Assembly: GCA_029255685.2 (NCBI GenBank)
Contig: CM055315.2
Location: 71,763,681-71,827,680, forward strand
Length of the DNA stretch: 64,000 bases
Source: Silene conica
Taxonomy: Eukaryota; Streptophyta; Magnoliopsida; Caryophyllales; Caryophyllaceae
Direction: 5' to 3'
Shown: piece after piece, positions 60,811 to 64,000 of the stretch
Layout: the number at the start of each line of letters is the position of its first letter
How positions within the stretch are numbered: the stretch's first letter is position 1
Position numbers and translations under genes: made by a program
The notes under the pieces: model-generated
Databases searched by the model: none
Told to the model about the DNA's origin: nothing
Seen by the model: only the letters and a program-made list of their open reading frames with translations

Positions 60811-60900
60811 CACTACAACAAATTGACACTTGCGCCACGATTTATGCCACGAGAATTTATAATTTGTGGCTAAATTTTGTTTAGCCATTGGAAAAAATTT
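60811..60900. repeat. Second internal CACTA terminus
   Basis: CACTACAACAAATTGACACT and following bases repeat the left end at 59915. The bases before it (AAA) do not match those after 62854 (TCC), so it is not the start of a separate intact insertion. Confidence 0.7.
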
Positions 60901-62172
60901 ATTCACTATTTTAGAAAAAAATTATGGCACGGGAAAAATTTTCCCGTGGCAAAAAGTCAATTGCGCCACAATTACGCCACAATTTAGGTTACAGTTGTGG
61001 CTAATAATCATTTTTGCCACGAACAATGTCACACCCATGCCAAATATATATTTATAATTCCTTTTTTTGTTAAATTTATAATATTGAATAACATTATTTA
61101 GAGACCGCATCACATTTAGAGAGAAAGTATGTCCAATTAAATAATTAACTTATTAACACCTATCATTGAGAAGTCTGAAACTAATATATTGTTAAATAAG
61201 CTTTTCATTAGAAAATTGATTTACAACTTTATTTGTAAAATATTTTTACAAGAACTTGAAGTCGAGATGTTAAATTGGAAAAAAATTGGGGAAGTTTTTA
61301 AGGAGAAAAAAAAAGAAAAGACAATTAGATTTAAAATATGATTAAATAAAAAAAAAGTAGTCTAAAAAATTAAATTTAAAATGATTTCCAACAAATCATT
61401 GAATAAATTGGAAAAAAACATATTGATAAAATAACCGATATAAAAAATCAATATGGAAAAACATTTTAATTATTGAAAATGAGCGTATCACAACGAAAAG
61501 TAAAATGAAAATTTAAATAATAAATTTACATGTGTAAATAATGTGAAATTTTGTTGACAAAAAGATATATCAAGAATAATGAAAAGAAATCAATTTAGAG
61601 AAACAAAAATTTATACGATATTTTCTGTGTTTTTTTGGGAAAAACTGATTATTTTCGATTTAATAATGTCTTAGTCATTTATTTTAGTAATAAAACTCGG
61701 TCATTGATGCCCATATGTAATCATTATTCAAAAGTGATCATTATTTAGTAAAAATTGATTAAACTTTTTTTCGTTGCAAATACGACGATCTTACAAATAG
61801 TATTTGTGTGGAAAAATATATGAAAAAAATGGATAAAGGAAAAATAAAATAAAAAATGCTGACAAATGAAAAAAAAATAAAAAAATTGTATCAGGGAAAA
61901 AAATATAAGGAAAATGTGATTAAATAGTTTGGAGAAAATGGTTTTGTTGACTCGGGCAAAAAATGACCCGAGCATCATTAGTCGGGAGGTCAACATTGAA
62001 AATGTACTCGAGTAATTTGAGAAAAATAGTATTTTTTTCGCAAAAATATGTAAATCATTTAATATTTTTTCGCAAAAATAATCGTGAAGGTAATTTAGAA
62101 AAAAAGGAATATAATTTAAAAAGGTTTCAAAGTGTTAACTATATCAACAAGCTTAAGTTTCATTTTCGGTAG
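60901..62172. other. AT-rich interior of CACTA element
   Basis: Very AT-rich with many A-runs; small ORFs (for example 61745-61996 minus) are low-complexity and not gene-like. Nothing else is seen. Confidence 0.5.
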
Positions 62173-62244
62173 CTCATCATAAGAACTTCACAGTTAAGCA
62201 TGCTCAGCTGAGAGTAGTCTTGGGATGAGTGACCTCCTGGGGAG
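62173..62244 (+). other. 5S rRNA-derived segment
   Basis: Resembles the central and 3' part of plant 5S rRNA: CAGTTAAGCATGCTC (A box region), GAGAGTAGT (intermediate element) and GGATGAGTGACCTCCTGG (C box). Roughly 80% match by memory of the plant consensus. The 5' part of 5S is absent. It is not a functional rRNA gene, but the internal promoter boxes are recognisable. Confidence 0.75.
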
Positions 62245-62341
62245 GATATACGATTCACAAAAGTGAATGACTTGTGATTGTAAGTAACGAGTTGAGATAA
62301 CTAACCAAACAAGGATTAAAGCTTGACAAAATTCCATATGT

Positions 62342-62535
62342 AACCAAATGTGTTTGGTAGTGTGGTGGTTGTTCACCTCATCCCTTAACCCTGAGGTCAG
62401 GGGTTCGATTCCTACCATGGGAATGTAGCAACTCTTTGGCAAGCCGTTTACCTCTTCGTGAGAGAGCCCGCGGTGAGGGGATTATACGCCGTTGTGGACA
62501 CGGTGGACACCCCGATTTAGACCAAAAAAAAAGAG
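62342..62535 (+). mobile_element. tRNA-derived SINE
   Basis: A 194-bp element with a GGTAGTGTGGTGG A-box-like motif, a GGTTCGATTCC B box (about 62402-62412) and an A-rich end. It is flanked by an 11-bp target-site duplication ATTCCATATGT (62331-62341 and 62536-62546). Confidence 0.85.
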
Positions 62536-62857
62536 ATTCCATATGTGAAAATATTTTCATTATAATTAAAAAATAATATATTACATTTTGTTTATTTATT
62601 TTATATTTTTTTGTTTGTCACGGGAATAATTTTGGCCACGAGAATTAATTTTTAGTCACGGGAATTATTAGCCACGTGAGAATTTGTGGCTAAAAATATA
62701 ATTTTAGCCACGTTCTTGTTTTTCCCGTGGCTATCTATTAGCCACGGCCACTTGGGCCACGGAAGGTATTTCCGTGACAAAGAGCTTTAGCCACGGGAAA
62801 TTAGTACTTGCGCCACGAATTTTGTCGTGGCCCAAGTGCTTAATTGTAGTAGTGTCC

Positions 62858-63755
62858 GTTTTGGTTTTTCCTTTGTAATTACTTTTGTATTTATATTATA
62901 ATGTAAATAGGTTTATATTTGTAATTTAAATTAGTAATTTTGTGAAGACCAAAGATGGAGACCGGATGCTCACTCCCGCTGCAAAGACCAAGATGGAACA
63001 TCAAGACAAGTTTCTCGGGTCCAACGGTGGATTCCAAGTTGTTTTAATGTTTATTTTGGTAGAATAGGCCACACTAGGACTTTTATTTACGTTCATTGCT
63101 TTCTTTTATGCTTTCATCGATAATAGTTTGCATCATATTCCGCCTAAAACCAAACCACCTATAACATGCCTGAAAACTGACTCATGTAGAAGTCGCGCGT
63201 TAGTTTTATTTGACATACAGATGTCACTTGTCAATTTTAAGTCATCACTTAATTTCATTCATTCACGATAATGCTAGATTTTAGTTCACTTAAAATGGAT
63301 AAATATAGGTTGATGGGGTCTTCCTCGTATAGCCAAAAATTGAGAAAAGTCTTTATAAATCAGACTCCCATGAATCCCTTTTTCGTCGGTAGGCATAATA
63401 TGACCCCTTCTACGTCGGGTAAGTGGGAACATATGATTTATTTTATCTCAACATTATGGTCACTAGATACTATCTAGCGACTATGATGGACTAAAAGATG
63501 AGATTTACGGAAATCTATCGACCAGGAGTTCTAACGGTAGAACTAGCCCAACAGTTGGCTTATCAATTTACGGAAATTGAGTCTTGGGATTGTTTATATA
63601 ATTCTTGAGGAAGATCAATTATATAAATGCATGAGTCTACGAGCTTAAATTCAGTTTAAAATAGACTTAAATCACAACGACGAGTTATTTATATCGTTTT
63701 GTTTTATCTTCTTTTCAGTGTAGAACACGATCAAATTTAAACTGCTAAATAACAA
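62858..63755 (+). other. Copia-Y leader after CACTA insertion
   Basis: Continues the leader and matches 4110-5021 of unit 1. It holds the candidate intron 63419-63718. The upstream ORF seen in array units is broken here (extra A near 63044). No other gene. Confidence 0.7.
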
Positions 63756-64000
63756 ATGGGTGGTGAAGACCCAATGCCAAGTGCCAAGCTAGCACGAGAA
63801 TCCTGGCTTAAAGCCTTCATGGACTCCATGAATCAGTCTACAAGACTGAGGAATGATGGGTCAAACTTCTCTGACTGGGAGGCGGCATTACGGAATGCTG
63901 CCATTGCTGACGGAAAGCTCAGGTACTTGACTGAGCCTATTCCGGCACACCCAGGAACTGGAGCTAGAGCTAACGAAGTTCGCGCTCATAGCGACTTCGT
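63756..64000 (+). CDS. gag: Copia-Y gag, start only
   Basis: Opens with MGGEDPMPSAKLARESW and stays open to the window edge (81 codons), matching the N-terminal UBN2-type gag of the array units with few changes. Whether this copy is intact or has a full RNase H cannot be seen. It starts 37 bp after the candidate intron acceptor, as in unit 1. Confidence 0.85.
   Translation, partial: MGGEDPMPSAKLARESWLKAFMDSMNQSTRLRNDGSNFSDWEAALRNAAIADGKLRYLTEPIPAHPGTGARANEVRAHSDF

Larger units (their letters stand above)
59915..62854. mobile_element. Non-autonomous CACTA transposon (2940 bp)
   Basis: Ends CACTACAAC and GTAGTAGTG with imperfect terminal inverted repeats of about 28 bp that share GCACTTG and GCCACGA. 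Flanked by TCC on both sides (59912-59914 and 62855-62857); the array units show the uninterrupted site. Subterminal regions are packed with GTCACGGGAA and CGTGGCTAA motifs, typical for CACTA elements. No transposase frame is present. Confidence 0.9.
57793..64000 (+). mobile_element. Diverged Copia-Y copy, partial
   Basis: A separate insertion with the same layout (LTR, primer site, leader, intron, gag start), running out of the window. Much more diverged than the array units. Its leader palindromes are of the CTCGATCGAG type instead of GGTCGACC. A CACTA element sits in the leader. Confidence 0.9.

Noticed and set aside
61745..61996. 83-codon phenylalanine-rich ORF in the CACTA element
   Set aside because: Low-complexity AT-rich sequence.
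62173..62244. Functional 5S rRNA gene
   Set aside because: Lacks the 5' third and has many substitutions; only internal promoter boxes remain recognisable.

Overview
The window is a block of nested and tandem transposable elements from a flowering-plant nuclear genome, most likely a eudicot. This rests on plant Copia and Gypsy polyproteins, tRNA-iMet primer sites, an ATHILA-type ORF, an endogenous pararetrovirus and a CACTA element. No host gene, tRNA gene, CRISPR array or bacterial feature was seen. Family labels used here (Copia-Y, Copia-X, Gypsy-Z) are local names.

Layout. 1-2362: tail of a degenerate ATHILA-like element, its 3' flank with palindrome arrays, and a truncated LTR of Copia-X. 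2363-32663: a head-to-tail array of four Copia-Y units (about 7.35 kb period) in which neighbours share one LTR (LTR-gagpol-LTR-gagpol-LTR-gagpol-LTR-gagpol-truncated LTR). 32664-34285: broken ATHILA ORF1-like gene. 34095-36457: a second, about 99.6% identical copy of 1-2362, which also shows the empty Copia-Y insertion site. 35207-48775: Copia-X (LTR, primer site, gag), its gag split by Gypsy-Z (37517-47637, minus strand, TSD AGAAA). 48776-55056: a degraded endogenous pararetrovirus on the minus strand (movement protein, coat protein, protease, RT, RNase H, promoter). 55057-55278: a 222-bp LTR-like segment directly against the pararetrovirus primer site. 55279-57792: ATHILA-like pieces on the minus strand. 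57793-64000: an older, diverged Copia-Y copy whose leader holds a 2.94-kb non-autonomous CACTA element (TSD TCC), itself carrying a 5S-rRNA-derived segment and a tRNA-type SINE (11-bp TSD).

State of the elements. Only Copia-Y unit 3 has an uninterrupted gag-pol frame. All four array units share the same deletion in the C-terminal part of RNase H, so all look non-autonomous. Gypsy-Z has nonsense and frameshift mutations and an Asp-to-Asn change in the RT catalytic motif. The array is best explained by unequal exchange between LTRs, with a later or linked duplication of the flank; assembly error must be excluded.

The most unusual signals are structural: (i) arrays of short palindromes (CTCGATCGAG, CTCGGCCGAG, GGTCGACC) spaced mostly 19-23 bp apart, in several unrelated elements; (ii) a set of perfect hairpins with an ACGG or ACAG tetraloop throughout the Copia-Y non-coding regions; (iii) an array of about twelve hairpins with a near-constant ATAACC loop and changing, paired stems in both Gypsy-Z LTRs. 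These three could be one phenomenon: selection or a mutational process that favours small inverted repeats in element leaders.
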